Assembly (NCBI GenBank): GCA_017416805.1 | Contig: JAFQBB010000008.1 | Coordinates: 62,001-126,000 of the forward strand | Reading direction: 5' to 3' | DNA: 64,000 nt | From: Bacteroidaceae bacterium | GTDB lineage: Bacteria > Bacteroidota > Bacteroidia > Bacteroidales > Bacteroidaceae | Notes under the pieces: generated by a model | Seen by the model: only the letters and a program-made list of their open reading frames with translations | What the model was told of the DNA's origin: nothing | Database searches by the model: none | Shown: piece by piece, positions 18,212-27,498 of the stretch | Layout of the letters: each line of letters begins with the position of its first letter | How positions within the stretch are numbered: position 1 is the stretch's first letter | Translations under genes and position numbers: made by a program

Positions 18212-19675
18212 ATGAGTATCAATCAAAACTACAAAAAGACTAATTTCAGATGGGTGATGTGCGCTCTGCTGTTCGTCGCCACTACGGTCAACTACATGGA
18301 CCGTCAGGTACTTTCGCTTACCTGGAAAGACTTTATTGCGCCAGAATTCCACTGGACAGACGCTAACTATGGTGACATCACCGCAGTGTTCTCTATCGTG
18401 TATGCAATCTGTATGCTTTTTGCCGGTCGCTTTGTTGACTGGATGGGCACCAAGAAGGGTTTCCTTTGGGCTATCGGCGTATGGAGTGCCGGTGCCTGCT
18501 TGCACGCCGCTTGCGGTTGGGCAACCATGCAGGTAGAAGGTATTGGCTCTGTTGCTGAAATGACAGCTGCAACCGGTGCCATTGCCGTTTCTATTGCAAC
18601 AGTCAGCGTATGGTTCTTCATCGCTGCACGCTGTATTTTGGCACTTGGTGAAGCAGGTAACTTCCCCGCAGCCATCAAAACTACAGCCGAGTACTTCCCC
18701 AAGAAAGACCGTGCTTTTGCCACTTCAGTGTTCAATGCCGGTGCTTCTGTAGGTGCACTTGCCGCTCCTGCCACTATCCCCTTGTTGGCCCAGTACTTCA
18801 AGGACCAAGGTGTCGGTGGCGGTTGGGAAATGGCCTTCATCATTATTGGTGCCCTCGGTTTCTTGTGGATGTTCTTCTGGGTATTCCTTTACAGCAAACC
18901 TCGCGACAGCAAGTATGTGAACAAAGCTGAGTTGGAATACATCGAGCAAGATAAGGATGACGAACCCGCTCCCGCTGTTGATGGAACAGAACGCAAACTC
19001 TCATTTGTGGAGTGCTTCAAGTTCAAGCAGACATGGGCTTTTGCCGTAGGTAAATTCTTTACTGACGGTGTATGGTGGTTCTACCTCTTCTGGGCTCCAG
19101 CCTACTTCTCTGACCAGTACGGCTACAGTTCATCATCATCTATGGGTATCATGCTTATCTTTACGCTGTACCTCATTGTGACCATCCTTTCACTCTACGG
19201 TGGTTACCTGCCCAAATTGTTCGTTGAAAAACAGGGTATGAATCCTTATGCTGGCCGTATGAAGGCTATGCTCATCTTCGCATTCCTGCCATTGCCCGCT
19301 TTGTTTGCCCAAAGCATGGGTGAACTCTCAGTATGGTGGCCCGCTATCATCATCGGTTTGGCTGGTGCCGGACACCAAGCTTGGAGTGCAAACCTTTTCT
19401 CTACCATTGGTGACATGTTCCCGAAGAGTGCTATCGCTACCATTACCGGTATCGGTGGTATGGCCGGAGGTGTTGGTTCATTCCTTATCAATAAGGGTGC
19501 CGGTGCTTTGTTCACCTACTCTGAAGGAATGGGCGAGGCTTTCACCTTCATGGGATTTGAAGGTAAGCAAGCCGGTTACATGATTGTATTCTGCATCTGC
19601 GCTTTGGCATACTTGGTAGCATGGTCAATCATGAAGACTCTCGTTCCGAAGTACAAGCCTATCGTGGTTCGCTAA
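18212..19675 (+). CDS. Hexuronate transporter, MFS (ACS family, ExuT-like)
   Basis: 487 residues, about 12 membrane helices, no signal peptide. NYMDRQVLS in helix 1 is the anion:cation symporter family signature seen in ExuT and GudP. GRFVDWMGTKKGF between helices 2 and 3 is the MFS motif A, and LALGEAGNFPAAIKTTAEYFPKK is the conserved helix 4-5 region. It probably imports galacturonate and glucuronate released by pectin and xylan breakdown across the inner membrane by H+ or Na+ symport. The divergent arrangement with GH105-CE12 supports a uronate substrate. The gene ends in a strong terminator. Confidence 0.88.
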   Translation: MSINQNYKKTNFRWVMCALLFVATTVNYMDRQVLSLTWKDFIAPEFHWTDANYGDITAVFSIVYAICMLFAGRFVDWMGTKKGFLWAIGVWSAGACLHAACGWATMQVEGIGSVAEMTAATGAIAVSIATVSVWFFIAARCILALGEAGNFPAAIKTTAEYFPKKDRAFATSVFNAGASVGALAAPATIPLLAQYFKDQGVGGGWEMAFIIIGALGFLWMFFWVFLYSKPRDSKYVNKAELEYIEQDKDDEPAPAVDGTERKLSFVECFKFKQTWAFAVGKFFTDGVWWFYLFWAPAYFSDQYGYSSSSSMGIMLIFTLYLIVTILSLYGGYLPKLFVEKQGMNPYAGRMKAMLIFAFLPLPALFAQSMGELSVWWPAIIIGLAGAGHQAWSANLFSTIGDMFPKSAIATITGIGGMAGGVGSFLINKGAGALFTYSEGMGEAFTFMGFEGKQAGYMIVFCICALAYLVAWSIMKTLVPKYKPIVVR

Positions 19676-19704
19676 TCCAAAACGAAGAAAAATATTTTAT
19701 ATTT

Positions 19705-19738
19705 AAGGGATGCGTCGTGACGCATCCCTTATTTTTTT
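19705..19738 (+). terminator. Rho-independent terminator after hexuronate transporter gene
   Basis: AAGGGATGCG pairs with CGCATCCCTT (10 bp, extendable to 11) around a short loop, followed by ATTTTTTT. Confidence 0.95.
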
Positions 19739-19796
19739 ATCTGTATGGGTTCTTCTGCAATTTAGTTGAAAAGGTATGAAAACAGACTTGAAAAAT

Positions 19797-19874
19797 GAAC
19801 ATATGTTCATGTGCCTCTGAACATATGTTCATGTGCCAACGAACATATGTTCGTGGCCACTTGAACTTATGTTC
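19797..19874. repeat. Four palindromes at exact 22-bp spacing
   Basis: The 12-base palindrome GAACATATGTTC occurs at 19797, 19819 and 19841, with the variant GAACTTATGTTC at 19863, each start exactly 22 bases after the last. The 10-base spacers are related (ATGTGCCTCT, ATGTGCCAAC, GTGGCCACTT). It lies between the transporter terminator and the oad promoter. The surrounding gap 19739-20080 contains nothing else I can support. Confidence 0.85.
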
Positions 19875-20080
19875 TTATTTTCACCTAATTTCAAAATGCT
19901 GAAGAACGATTATCCAAGTCAAACCAGCCATGAACAATCTACTCCATCAATACCCATCAAACTAAGATTGCTATTTTTCCATACACCGCCGCATATACAT
20001 AAATATGCAAGATGCTTTCAATATAAGTTTTTTTAATACTTTTTGAAGAAAGTGTACGCACACATTCAATCAAAAATTTG

Positions 20081-20088
20081 TACTTTTG
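20081..20088 (+). promoter_or_regulatory. -7 promoter box (TACTTTTG) of the oad operon
   Basis: TACTTTTG matches TAnnTTTG, 80 bases upstream of the oadG start. No good -33 box is seen at the usual distance. Confidence 0.5.
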
Positions 20089-20167
20089 TGCAATTTTCGG
20101 ACAAAAGGTTCTAAAAAGTCTTTCAGAAGGTATTACACATTATTATATTATAGAGCAAAAGAATTGT

Positions 20168-20431
20168 ATGGAAAATCTTAATTTAGGACTGATGCTGATG
20201 GCGGTGGGTATGATTACCGTATTCGTTATCCTGCTTATCGTCATCAACCTCAGCAAACTCCTGATTGCCATTGTCAACAAAGTGGCACCCGAGGAAGTGG
20301 TAACAAAGAAAACAGCACCTGCTGCCTCTGCACCTGCAATAATTGACCCCAACACCATGGCCGCCATCAAGGGGGCAGTAAACATTGTGACCGGTGGTAA
20401 AGGTAAGGTAATGAACGTGGAGAAAATATAA
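20168..20431 (+). CDS. oadG: Oxaloacetate decarboxylase gamma-type subunit
   Basis: 87 residues from the ATG at 20168; upstream in-frame sequence is not conserved-looking, so this start is preferred. One membrane helix (about residues 8-32, LMAVGMITVFVILLIVINLS) is followed by a short cytoplasmic tail with an Ala/Pro-rich linker (about 50-60) and a conserved Asp-Pro-Asn / Ala-Ala-Ile-Lys segment typical of OadG in Bacteroidales. The subunit anchors the biotin-carrying alpha subunit to the membrane beta subunit of the Na+-pumping decarboxylase. It is the first gene of oadG-oadA-oadB, 272 bp before oadA. Confidence 0.85.
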   Translation: MENLNLGLMLMAVGMITVFVILLIVINLSKLLIAIVNKVAPEEVVTKKTAPAASAPAIIDPNTMAAIKGAVNIVTGGKGKVMNVEKI

Positions 20432-20603
20432 AGGCGGCCCCTCTGACGTCACAGAGAAGGATAGCCTCTCCCTAACCCTCCCCAAAAGAGAGGGAACCAA
20501 ATAAGCAACTAGCAGAATTGTAAATAGAAAAATAAAAGCCAACAGATTTGAACATTGAGCAAAAGGGGAAATAGCCTATGTTCTTCTGTCTATAAAAAAG
20601 AAG

Positions 20604-20676
20604 AAACTCTGTGTCTCTGCGTCTCTGTGTTCTAAAAAATCAGTGCCGCATGGCTTTGAACCTTGAACTTTGAACT
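20604..20676. repeat. Solo 9-bp-unit arm, shared 10-mer and three heptamers upstream of oadA
   Basis: 20604-20636 is a 9-base-period arm (CTCTGTGTC, TCTGCGTCT...) that is nearly the reverse complement of the arm at 42529-42561. It is followed by the 10-mer TGCCGCATGG (20644-20653), also found at 44135 and inverted at 41153, and by heptamers TTGAACC, TTGAACT, TTGAACT (20656-20676). A weak hairpin CCTCTC/GAGAGG lies at about 20465-20493. The 20432-20703 spacer holds no further gene. Confidence 0.6.
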
Positions 20677-20703
20677 AAAAAAAAATAACGTAAAAATATA
20701 TAC

Positions 20704-22530
20704 ATGAAGAAAGAAGTGAAATTCAGTTTGGTCTTCCGCGATATGTGGCAAAGCGCCGGCAAGTATGTGCCTCGTGTGGACCAATTGATGAAAGTGGCTC
20801 CGGCCATTATTGAAATGGGCTGCTTTGCCCGAGTGGAAACCAACGGCGGCGGATTCGAGCAGGTAAACCTGCTCTTCGGCGAAAATCCCAACAATGCCGT
20901 ACGCCAATGGACAAAGCCTTTCCACGAAGCAGGCATACAGACTCACATGTTGGACCGCGCTTTGAACGGATTGCGCATGAGCCCCGTGCCTGCCGATGTA
21001 CGCAAACTGTTCTATAAGGTAAAGAAAGCACAAGGTACAGACATTACCCGCACTTTCTGCGGACTGAATGATATCCGTAACATCGCTCCCTCTATTGAGT
21101 ATGCTAAGGCTGCAGGCATGATTTCACAGTGTGCCCTCAGCATCACACACTCTCCCATCCACACGGTGGAATACTACGTAAACATGGCCAAACAGCTCAT
21201 CGAGTTGGGTGCCGATGAAATCTGTATCAAGGACATGGCCGGTATCGGACGCCCTGTGTCATTAGGCAAGATTGTGGCTGGTATCAAGGCTATCAAAGAT
21301 ATCCCCATCCAGTATCATTCACATGCCGGTCCGGGCTTCAATATGGCCTCTATTTTGGAGGTTTGCGAAGCCGGTTGTGACTATGTGGACGTGGGCATGG
21401 AACCACTTTCATGGGGTACAGGCCATGCTGATGTCATCAGCGTGCAAGCCATGCTGAAAGATGCCGGATTCCAGGTACCCGAAATCAACATGGAAGCTTA
21501 CATGAAGGTACGTTCGCTCGTACAAGAGTTTATGGATGACTTCCTCGGTCTCTATATTTCACCCAAGAACCGACTGATGAACTCGCTGCTCATCGGACCC
21601 GGTCTGCCCGGTGGTATGATGGGATCACTGATGGCCGACCTCGAGACCAACCTTGAAAGCATCAACAAGTATAAGGCCAAACGGAACATGAAGTTCATGA
21701 CACAGGATGAGTTACTCATCAAACTGTTTAATGAAGTAGCATACGTATGGCCGCGTGTGGGCTATCCTCCATTGGTGACTCCTTTCAGCCAATACGTAAA
21801 GAACCTGGCATTGATGAATGTGATGCAGATGGAGAAGGGCAAAGAGCGTTGGGGTATGATTGCAGATGACATTTGGGATATGCTCCTTGGCAAAGCCGGA
21901 CAACTGCCCGGTGAATTGGCTCCGGAGATTAAGGAGAAGGCAGAGAAAGAGGGACGTAAGTTCTTCACCGGTAATCCGCAAGACAACTATCCTGATGCCC
22001 TCGATAAGTTCCGTCTGCTGATGAAGGACAAAGGTTGGGATATGGGACAGGACGACGAGGAATTGTTTGAGTATGCCATGCACCCGGCTCAATATGAAGC
22101 CTATAAGAGTGGAAAAGCCAAGCAAGACTTCTTGGAAGATGTGGAGAAGCGCCGCATGGAGAAAAAAGCAGGTACGGCTCCTACCGAACCACAGACCTTG
22201 ACCATTGATGTTAATGGCACGGCCTATCGCGTGACCGTAGCATACGGCGACGTACAGCCTGAAGCCACACCTGCAGCAACTGCGGCTCCCGTAGGCGAAG
22301 GCAAGGATATAGCCTCACCATTGGAAGGAAAGTTCTTCCTGACCAAGACAGCACAGGAGGCCCCGTTGAAGGTAGGCGACAAGGTGAACGAAGGCGACGT
22401 GCTCTGCTATGTAGAGGCTATGAAGACCTACAATGCTATTCGTGCTGAATTTGGCGGTACTGTGACAGCCATCTGTTTCAACACAGGTGACTCAGTATCA
22501 GAAGACGATGTATTAATGAAGATTGGATAA
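20704..22530 (+). CDS. oadA: Oxaloacetate decarboxylase alpha subunit (biotin protein)
   Basis: 608 residues. An N-terminal carboxyltransferase TIM barrel (about 1-300) has RDMWQS in place of the RDAHQS of classical OadA, ICIKDMAG with the biotin-acceptor Lys, and HSHAGPG with metal-binding His residues. A conserved PYC/OADA domain follows (about 310-470). After an Ala/Pro linker comes a biotinyl domain (about 535-608) with biotinylated Lys574 in VEAMKT. It transfers CO2 from oxaloacetate to biotin in the first step of Na+ pumping. The RDMWQS variant is usual in Bacteroidales OadA as far as I recall. Pyruvate carboxylase subunit B is unlikely given oadB next door. Confidence 0.92.
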   Translation: MKKEVKFSLVFRDMWQSAGKYVPRVDQLMKVAPAIIEMGCFARVETNGGGFEQVNLLFGENPNNAVRQWTKPFHEAGIQTHMLDRALNGLRMSPVPADVRKLFYKVKKAQGTDITRTFCGLNDIRNIAPSIEYAKAAGMISQCALSITHSPIHTVEYYVNMAKQLIELGADEICIKDMAGIGRPVSLGKIVAGIKAIKDIPIQYHSHAGPGFNMASILEVCEAGCDYVDVGMEPLSWGTGHADVISVQAMLKDAGFQVPEINMEAYMKVRSLVQEFMDDFLGLYISPKNRLMNSLLIGPGLPGGMMGSLMADLETNLESINKYKAKRNMKFMTQDELLIKLFNEVAYVWPRVGYPPLVTPFSQYVKNLALMNVMQMEKGKERWGMIADDIWDMLLGKAGQLPGELAPEIKEKAEKEGRKFFTGNPQDNYPDALDKFRLLMKDKGWDMGQDDEELFEYAMHPAQYEAYKSGKAKQDFLEDVEKRRMEKKAGTAPTEPQTLTIDVNGTAYRVTVAYGDVQPEATPAATAAPVGEGKDIASPLEGKFFLTKTAQEAPLKVGDKVNEGDVLCYVEAMKTYNAIRAEFGGTVTAICFNTGDSVSEDDVLMKIG

Positions 22531-22534
22531 GCAC

Positions 22535-23770
22535 ATGGAAGATATATTCGTAAAGCTCTATGAGATGACGGCAATCAGTAACATCATTGCTGATCCGTCA
22601 TTCCTCGTCATGTATGCTATCGCATTTGTATTGCTCTACTTGGGAATCAAGAAGCACTATGAACCGTTGCTGCTTGTCCCCATTGCCTTCGGAGTGTTGC
22701 TGGCCAACTTCCCTGGCGGTGAAATGGGAGTCATCCAAGCTGACTCCAATGGTATGGTGGAAGTGAATGGTGTGATGAAGAATATTTGGGAAATGTCACT
22801 GCCAGAGATTGCTCACGACCTCGGTATCATGAATTTCCTCTATTACATGCTTATCAAGACAGGCTTCTTACCACCCATTATCTTCATGGGTGTAGGTGCA
22901 TTGACAGATTTTGGTCCCATGTTGCGTAACTTGCGTCTTTCCATCTTTGGGGCGGCGGCACAACTTGGTATCTTCACCGTACTGTTGGTGGCTATCCTGA
23001 TGGGCTTCACTCCTCAAGAAGCGGCTTCATTAGGTATCATCGGTGGCGCAGATGGCCCTACAGCGATCTTCACAACTATCAAATTGGCTCCCCATCTGTT
23101 AGGTCCTATTGCCATTGCGGCTTACTCCTATATGGCTTTGGTACCTGTCATCATCCCTTTGGTTGTGAAGTTATTCTGTACTAAAAAGGAACTGATGATT
23201 AATATGAAGGAACAAGAAAAACTTTATCCCTCAAAAACAGAGATAAAGAATTTGCGCGTTTTGAAGATAGTTTTCCCTATAGCCGTAACTACGGTTGTCG
23301 CCATTTTCGTACCCACAGCTGTTTCATTGGTGGGAATGCTTATGTTCGGTAATTTGATAAAAGAAATCGGTAGCGATACCAGCCGTTTGTTCGATGCTGC
23401 CAGCAACAGCATCATGAATGCTGCTACCATTTTCTTGGGACTTTGCGTAGGTGCAACCATGACATCTGAAGCTTTCCTTAATTGGACAACCATCGGTATT
23501 GTCATTGGAGGATTCCTCGCTTTTGCACTATCTATTTCCAGTGGCATTTTCATGGTAAAATTGGTCAATATTTTCAGTAAGAAAAAAATAAATCCGCTTA
23601 TCGGTGCTACAGGTCTCAGTGCTGTGCCTATGGCCAGCCGCGTAGCCAACGACATTGCTACCAAATACGACCCGAAGAACCACGTATTGAACTACTGTAT
23701 GTCCAGCAACATCAGTGGTGTAATCGGCTCCGCTGTAGCTGCCGGTGTACTGATTTCGTTCTTGCAATAA
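22535..23770 (+). CDS. oadB: Na+-transporting oxaloacetate decarboxylase beta subunit
   Basis: 411 residues from the ATG at 22535, 4 bp after the oadA stop; an in-frame TTG at 22523 overlaps oadA and is less likely. About 9-11 membrane helices are visible. Family motifs include FPGGEMG, FMGVGALTDFGPML, SLGIIGGADGPTAIF (with the Asp needed for Na+ passage) and NAATIFLGLCVGATM. The subunit decarboxylates carboxybiotin and exports Na+. Glutaconyl- or methylmalonyl-CoA decarboxylase beta subunits are close relatives, but the OadA-type alpha subunit decides for oxaloacetate. Confidence 0.93.
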   Translation: MEDIFVKLYEMTAISNIIADPSFLVMYAIAFVLLYLGIKKHYEPLLLVPIAFGVLLANFPGGEMGVIQADSNGMVEVNGVMKNIWEMSLPEIAHDLGIMNFLYYMLIKTGFLPPIIFMGVGALTDFGPMLRNLRLSIFGAAAQLGIFTVLLVAILMGFTPQEAASLGIIGGADGPTAIFTTIKLAPHLLGPIAIAAYSYMALVPVIIPLVVKLFCTKKELMINMKEQEKLYPSKTEIKNLRVLKIVFPIAVTTVVAIFVPTAVSLVGMLMFGNLIKEIGSDTSRLFDAASNSIMNAATIFLGLCVGATMTSEAFLNWTTIGIVIGGFLAFALSISSGIFMVKLVNIFSKKKINPLIGATGLSAVPMASRVANDIATKYDPKNHVLNYCMSSNISGVIGSAVAAGVLISFLQ

Positions 23771-23779
23771 ATATTTCAG

Positions 23780-23858
23780 AAGGTTCAAAGTTCAAGGTTT
23801 AAGGTTCAACCCCCTCCTTGAACTTTGAACCTTAAACTTTAAACCCTAAACCCTAATT
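23780..23858. repeat. 7-bp-unit hairpin (TTGAACC/AAGGTTC type) upstream of GH28
   Basis: Left heptamers AAGGTTC, AAAGTTC, AAGGTTT, AAGGTTC (23780-23807) and right heptamers TTGAACT, TTGAACC, TTAAACT, TTAAACC, CTAAACC, CTAATTA (23818-23859) can fold into a long hairpin around a C-rich loop. It fills the gap between oadB and the GH28 gene and ends at its start codon, so it would form the leader of that mRNA. Confidence 0.8.
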
Positions 23859-25292
23859 ATGAAAAAAACATTTCTATTTTTCGCCGCTATCATGCTCTGC
23901 CTCCCTACCATAGCGAAAACTGAGGCAAACGAACCCGTTGAGATTACCAAGGCTTTTGAAGAAGCCAAGAAGATTGAAAAGAGTATCAAACAGACCTCTT
24001 TCCCTGCCAGAGTCTATAATATTACAGATTTCGGAGCCAAGCCTGATACTCCCGAAAATCCTTGTCATGATGCCATCAACCTGGCCATTATCCGCTGTAA
24101 CCAAGAAGGGGGCGGCACAGTGCTCATTCCTAAAGGAACCTTCTACACCGGACCTATCACCCTGAAAAGTAATGTCAATTTACATATAGAAAAGGATGCT
24201 GTATTGAAGTTTGACACAAACCAAGCACTCTATTTTCCACCCGTCCTGACTCGTTGGGAAGGATTGGATTGCTACAATGCCCGCCCACTAATCTATGCCT
24301 ACGGAGAAACCAACATCGCTATCACTGGTAAAGGTATCATGGATGCTCAGGGAGATGCAGACCATTGGTGGTATATGGCTGCCGGTCGTTACAAAATTGA
24401 CAACGGCAAACCGACTCAAGCCGATGGTGGACGCAAGCGCATGTTGGCTTTAGGCGAACAAGGCGCCCCTATGCATGAGCGTATCTTTACTCCCGAAGAA
24501 GCCATGCGCCCACAATTTGTCAACCTCTATCATTGTACCCAAGTGCTTATCGAGGATGTGACATTCCTTAATTCTCCTTTCTGGACCCTGCATCCTCTGA
24601 TGTGCGAAAGCCTCATTGTACGTGGTGTAACGATAGAGAATGATGGCCCCAACGGTGACGGTTGCGATCCCGAATCATGCAAAAATGTTCTTATCGAAAA
24701 CTGTATCTTCAACACAGGCGACGACTGTATTGCCATCAAGAGTGGACGAAACAACGACGGACGTAAATGGAACATCCCCAGTGAAAACATCATCGTTCGT
24801 GGATGTACCATGAAGAATGGGCATGGCGGTGTAGTCATTGGTAGCGAAATATCTGGAGGATACAAGGGACTTTATGTAGAAGATTGCTACATGGACAGCC
24901 CCAATCTGGACCGTGTCATCCGTATCAAGACCAGCACTTGTCGCGGAGGAACTATCGAAGACATTTTTGTGCGCAATATCAAAGTGGGGCAATGCCGCGA
25001 AGCCGTATTGCGTATCAACCTCAAGTATGAATCACGCGAAGAGTGCGAACGTGGCTACATCCCCACTGTACGTAACGTATGGATGAACAACGTGACTTCC
25101 AACGGCAGCAAGTATGGTGTACTGCTCATCGGACTGGACGACAGCGAGAACATATATGACATCAACGTGAGCAATTGTCAATTCAACGGTGTAACCCATG
25201 CCGGTGAAAACATTACAGGATTGACACGCAATGTCAACATCAAGGACTGCAAAGTGACAATGGCACCGAAAAAAGATAAGAAGAAAAAATAA
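23859..25292 (+). CDS. GH28 polygalacturonase (exo-type likely)
   Basis: 477 residues with signal peptide (about 1-20) and a right-handed beta-helix. GH28 catalytic signatures are all present: Asp267 in NGDGCD, Asp288-Asp289 in NTGDDC, His322 in GHGG and Arg355-Ile-Lys357. It hydrolyses galacturonan in the periplasm or at the surface. The N-terminal block (FGAKPDTPENPCHDAINLAI) and the length fit the exo-polygalacturonase/rhamnogalacturonan hydrolase branch common in Bacteroidales. It is 21 bp upstream of the PL10 gene and co-oriented, so the two are probably one transcript. Confidence 0.92.
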   Translation: MKKTFLFFAAIMLCLPTIAKTEANEPVEITKAFEEAKKIEKSIKQTSFPARVYNITDFGAKPDTPENPCHDAINLAIIRCNQEGGGTVLIPKGTFYTGPITLKSNVNLHIEKDAVLKFDTNQALYFPPVLTRWEGLDCYNARPLIYAYGETNIAITGKGIMDAQGDADHWWYMAAGRYKIDNGKPTQADGGRKRMLALGEQGAPMHERIFTPEEAMRPQFVNLYHCTQVLIEDVTFLNSPFWTLHPLMCESLIVRGVTIENDGPNGDGCDPESCKNVLIENCIFNTGDDCIAIKSGRNNDGRKWNIPSENIIVRGCTMKNGHGGVVIGSEISGGYKGLYVEDCYMDSPNLDRVIRIKTSTCRGGTIEDIFVRNIKVGQCREAVLRINLKYESREECERGYIPTVRNVWMNNVTSNGSKYGVLLIGLDDSENIYDINVSNCQFNGVTHAGENITGLTRNVNIKDCKVTMAPKKDKKKK

Positions 25293-25313
25293 GGGTGAAA
25301 GTTATTAAGGAAT

Positions 25314-27494
25314 ATGAAAAAGCAAATAGCCAATTTTTTCCTGGTGACAGCAGGTGTGTTGTGGACAATGGGCGTATCGTCCATTGGAGCACAGAATGTT
25401 ATGGAAAAGAAGTCCGTAACCCGCCCGGTGTCGGAGACCTCTTTCCGTAATTTGGCGCGTGGTATGGACGATGCTTGGTATGGTACACGTGAGGCACGTG
25501 CTGTTGCCGATAGTGTATTGGCTTACCAGTTCCCCAGTGGCGGATGGGCCAAGAACCAGAGTTGGCACCAACGTCCTGATGCCAAGAAGTGGGCCGAACG
25601 GGCACTTATCCGCCAACAGATGAAGTCCGAAAGTGGTATAGGCTCTACCATCGACAATATGAGCACCACTCTTGAAATGCTTTTCTTGGCCAAAATGTAT
25701 AAGGCCACAGGACGTAAGACCTATCGCAAAGCTTTCATGCGGGGCTTCGAATATCTGTTGGAGGCACAATACGACAATGGCGGATGGCCGCAATATTACC
25801 CTTTGAAGAGATCTGCTAAGAGTGGGCGTCTTGACTACTCGGCGCATATTACCTACAATGATGATGCCATGAGCAATGTCATCAAACTGATGCGTGACCT
25901 GGCCGAAGGCGATAAGGCTCCCTATGATGCTCTGAAATTGTCTGAAAAAGATAAAGCCCGTGCCAAAGTCTCGTATGAGAAGGCTATCCAGTGTATTGTC
26001 AACACCCAGATTGTCAAGGATGGCAAGCGTACGGTTTGGTGCCAGCAACACCATTATGAGACATTGCAACCTGTGCAGGCGCGAGCCTATGAGTTCCCCT
26101 CCTTCACCGCTGATGGCGAGACGGCCGACTTGGTAGAACTGCTCATGGGCGTGAAGAATCCTTCCCTCTCGGTGATGAATGCCATAGAGTGTGCCGTAGA
26201 GTGGTTGCGCAATCATGCCATCAAAGGATACCGTCACGAGATGTACAAGGATGCTGAAGGCAAGTGGGACCGTCGGTTGGTACCCGATGCCAATGCACCT
26301 CTCCTTTGGGCACGCAACTATGATTTGGAGACAGAGAAACCCTACTTTGGCGACCGTGATGGCAAGAAGCATGACAATTATGCCGAAATCAGCCGCGAGC
26401 GCCGCATGGGATACAGTTGGATAGGTACTGATGTGCAAGCGGTACTCGACAAATATCCTGCTTGGTACACCAAACATCATCCCGGTAACTATCAGACGGG
26501 CGATTACGGCTATCTCTATTGCCACATGAGCGGACGTGGTGAATGGACAGCTTATGCTCTCAGTCGCGATGGCCTTCACTTTCATGACCTCATCAATGGT
26601 GAGCCTGTTATGGATAGAACCGTACATGCCCGCATCGAAGGAGGACAGCGCGATGCCTACATCACTCGTCGGCACGATGGCAAAGGTTATCTGATGGTGA
26701 CCACCGACATGCGTGTGAGCAGCTATAAAGAGTTGAAGAAGGCCGCTGAATGGGACAACTATGGTATTGACCTGCTCACTTCTGACGACCTGATACACTG
26801 GAAATCAGTTACTTTCGATTATCGCAAGGGCGCTTCCATTTTCTGTGACCCGCAATCGCCCGATGTCTATAAAGACTGGAGTACCATCAATCGTGTGTGG
26901 GCTCCCCAGATTATTTGGGACCGGAATTATAAGTGGCCCGATGGCAAGAAGGGCGGTTATCTGATTTACTACTCCATGTGGAATCGTGCCGAAGAGAAGT
27001 ACGACCGTATGTACTATTCCTATGCTGATGAATCCTTCACCCGTCTGACCAAACCCCAATTGCTCTTCGATTGGGGATATGCCACTATCGATGCCGATAT
27101 CAACTACCTGCCTTCTGACAGGCTCTACCATATGATGATCAAGAAAGAGGGAGGTACACCCGGCATCTTTACCACCGCTTCCAAGAAACTTACAGGGCCT
27201 TGGCCCGAACCCGTAGCCGATGACTATGTGGATTTCGAAGGAAAGAAGAAGTGCGAAGGCGCATCGGCTTTCCAACTGGTGGGTGACAGCACATGGCGTG
27301 TGGCCTATATCGAATATAGCAGCAAACCGCGTAATTACCGCATCTGCAAGGCCGACAAGAACTTGCGCAATTTCACTTCACCACAGAATATAAAGGGTGT
27401 AGAGGCTCCTCAGCATGGTTCCTTCATGCGCCTGACCCGCGAGGAATATGAGCGTCTGCAGGCATGGTCGGACAGTTTCAAAACTGAAAAGTAA
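25314..27494 (+). CDS. PL10 pectate lyase fused to a GH43-like domain
   Basis: 726 residues with signal peptide (about 1-26). Residues 40-390 match polysaccharide lyase family 10: YQFPSGGWAKN, STIDNMSTTLEM, YDNGGWPQYYP, ITYNDDAM with Ca-binding acidic residues (about 179-186), and WARNYDLET-KPYFGDRDG with the catalytic-Arg region (about 332-350). Residues about 395-720 look like a five-bladed GH43-type propeller with candidate base Asp447 (QRDAYITR), modulator Asp593 or Asp595 (TIDADIN) and acid Glu648 (KCEGASAF). The protein would cut galacturonan by beta-elimination and perhaps trim a side chain. The second domain's activity is inferred; it may only bind. A terminator follows directly. Confidence 0.85.
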   Translation: MKKQIANFFLVTAGVLWTMGVSSIGAQNVMEKKSVTRPVSETSFRNLARGMDDAWYGTREARAVADSVLAYQFPSGGWAKNQSWHQRPDAKKWAERALIRQQMKSESGIGSTIDNMSTTLEMLFLAKMYKATGRKTYRKAFMRGFEYLLEAQYDNGGWPQYYPLKRSAKSGRLDYSAHITYNDDAMSNVIKLMRDLAEGDKAPYDALKLSEKDKARAKVSYEKAIQCIVNTQIVKDGKRTVWCQQHHYETLQPVQARAYEFPSFTADGETADLVELLMGVKNPSLSVMNAIECAVEWLRNHAIKGYRHEMYKDAEGKWDRRLVPDANAPLLWARNYDLETEKPYFGDRDGKKHDNYAEISRERRMGYSWIGTDVQAVLDKYPAWYTKHHPGNYQTGDYGYLYCHMSGRGEWTAYALSRDGLHFHDLINGEPVMDRTVHARIEGGQRDAYITRRHDGKGYLMVTTDMRVSSYKELKKAAEWDNYGIDLLTSDDLIHWKSVTFDYRKGASIFCDPQSPDVYKDWSTINRVWAPQIIWDRNYKWPDGKKGGYLIYYSMWNRAEEKYDRMYYSYADESFTRLTKPQLLFDWGYATIDADINYLPSDRLYHMMIKKEGGTPGIFTTASKKLTGPWPEPVADDYVDFEGKKKCEGASAFQLVGDSTWRVAYIEYSSKPRNYRICKADKNLRNFTSPQNIKGVEAPQHGSFMRLTREEYERLQAWSDSFKTEK

Positions 27495-27498
27495 CAGG

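Noticed and set aside
20432..20703. Riboswitch upstream of oadA
   Set aside because: The spacer is explained by short-period repeats and a weak hairpin. No conserved riboswitch sequence was recognised.
23839..23859. Telomere-like CCCTAAA repeats
   Set aside because: Only two units in a decaying heptamer series that starts with TTGAACT. They belong to the 7-bp hairpin and are not a telomere.
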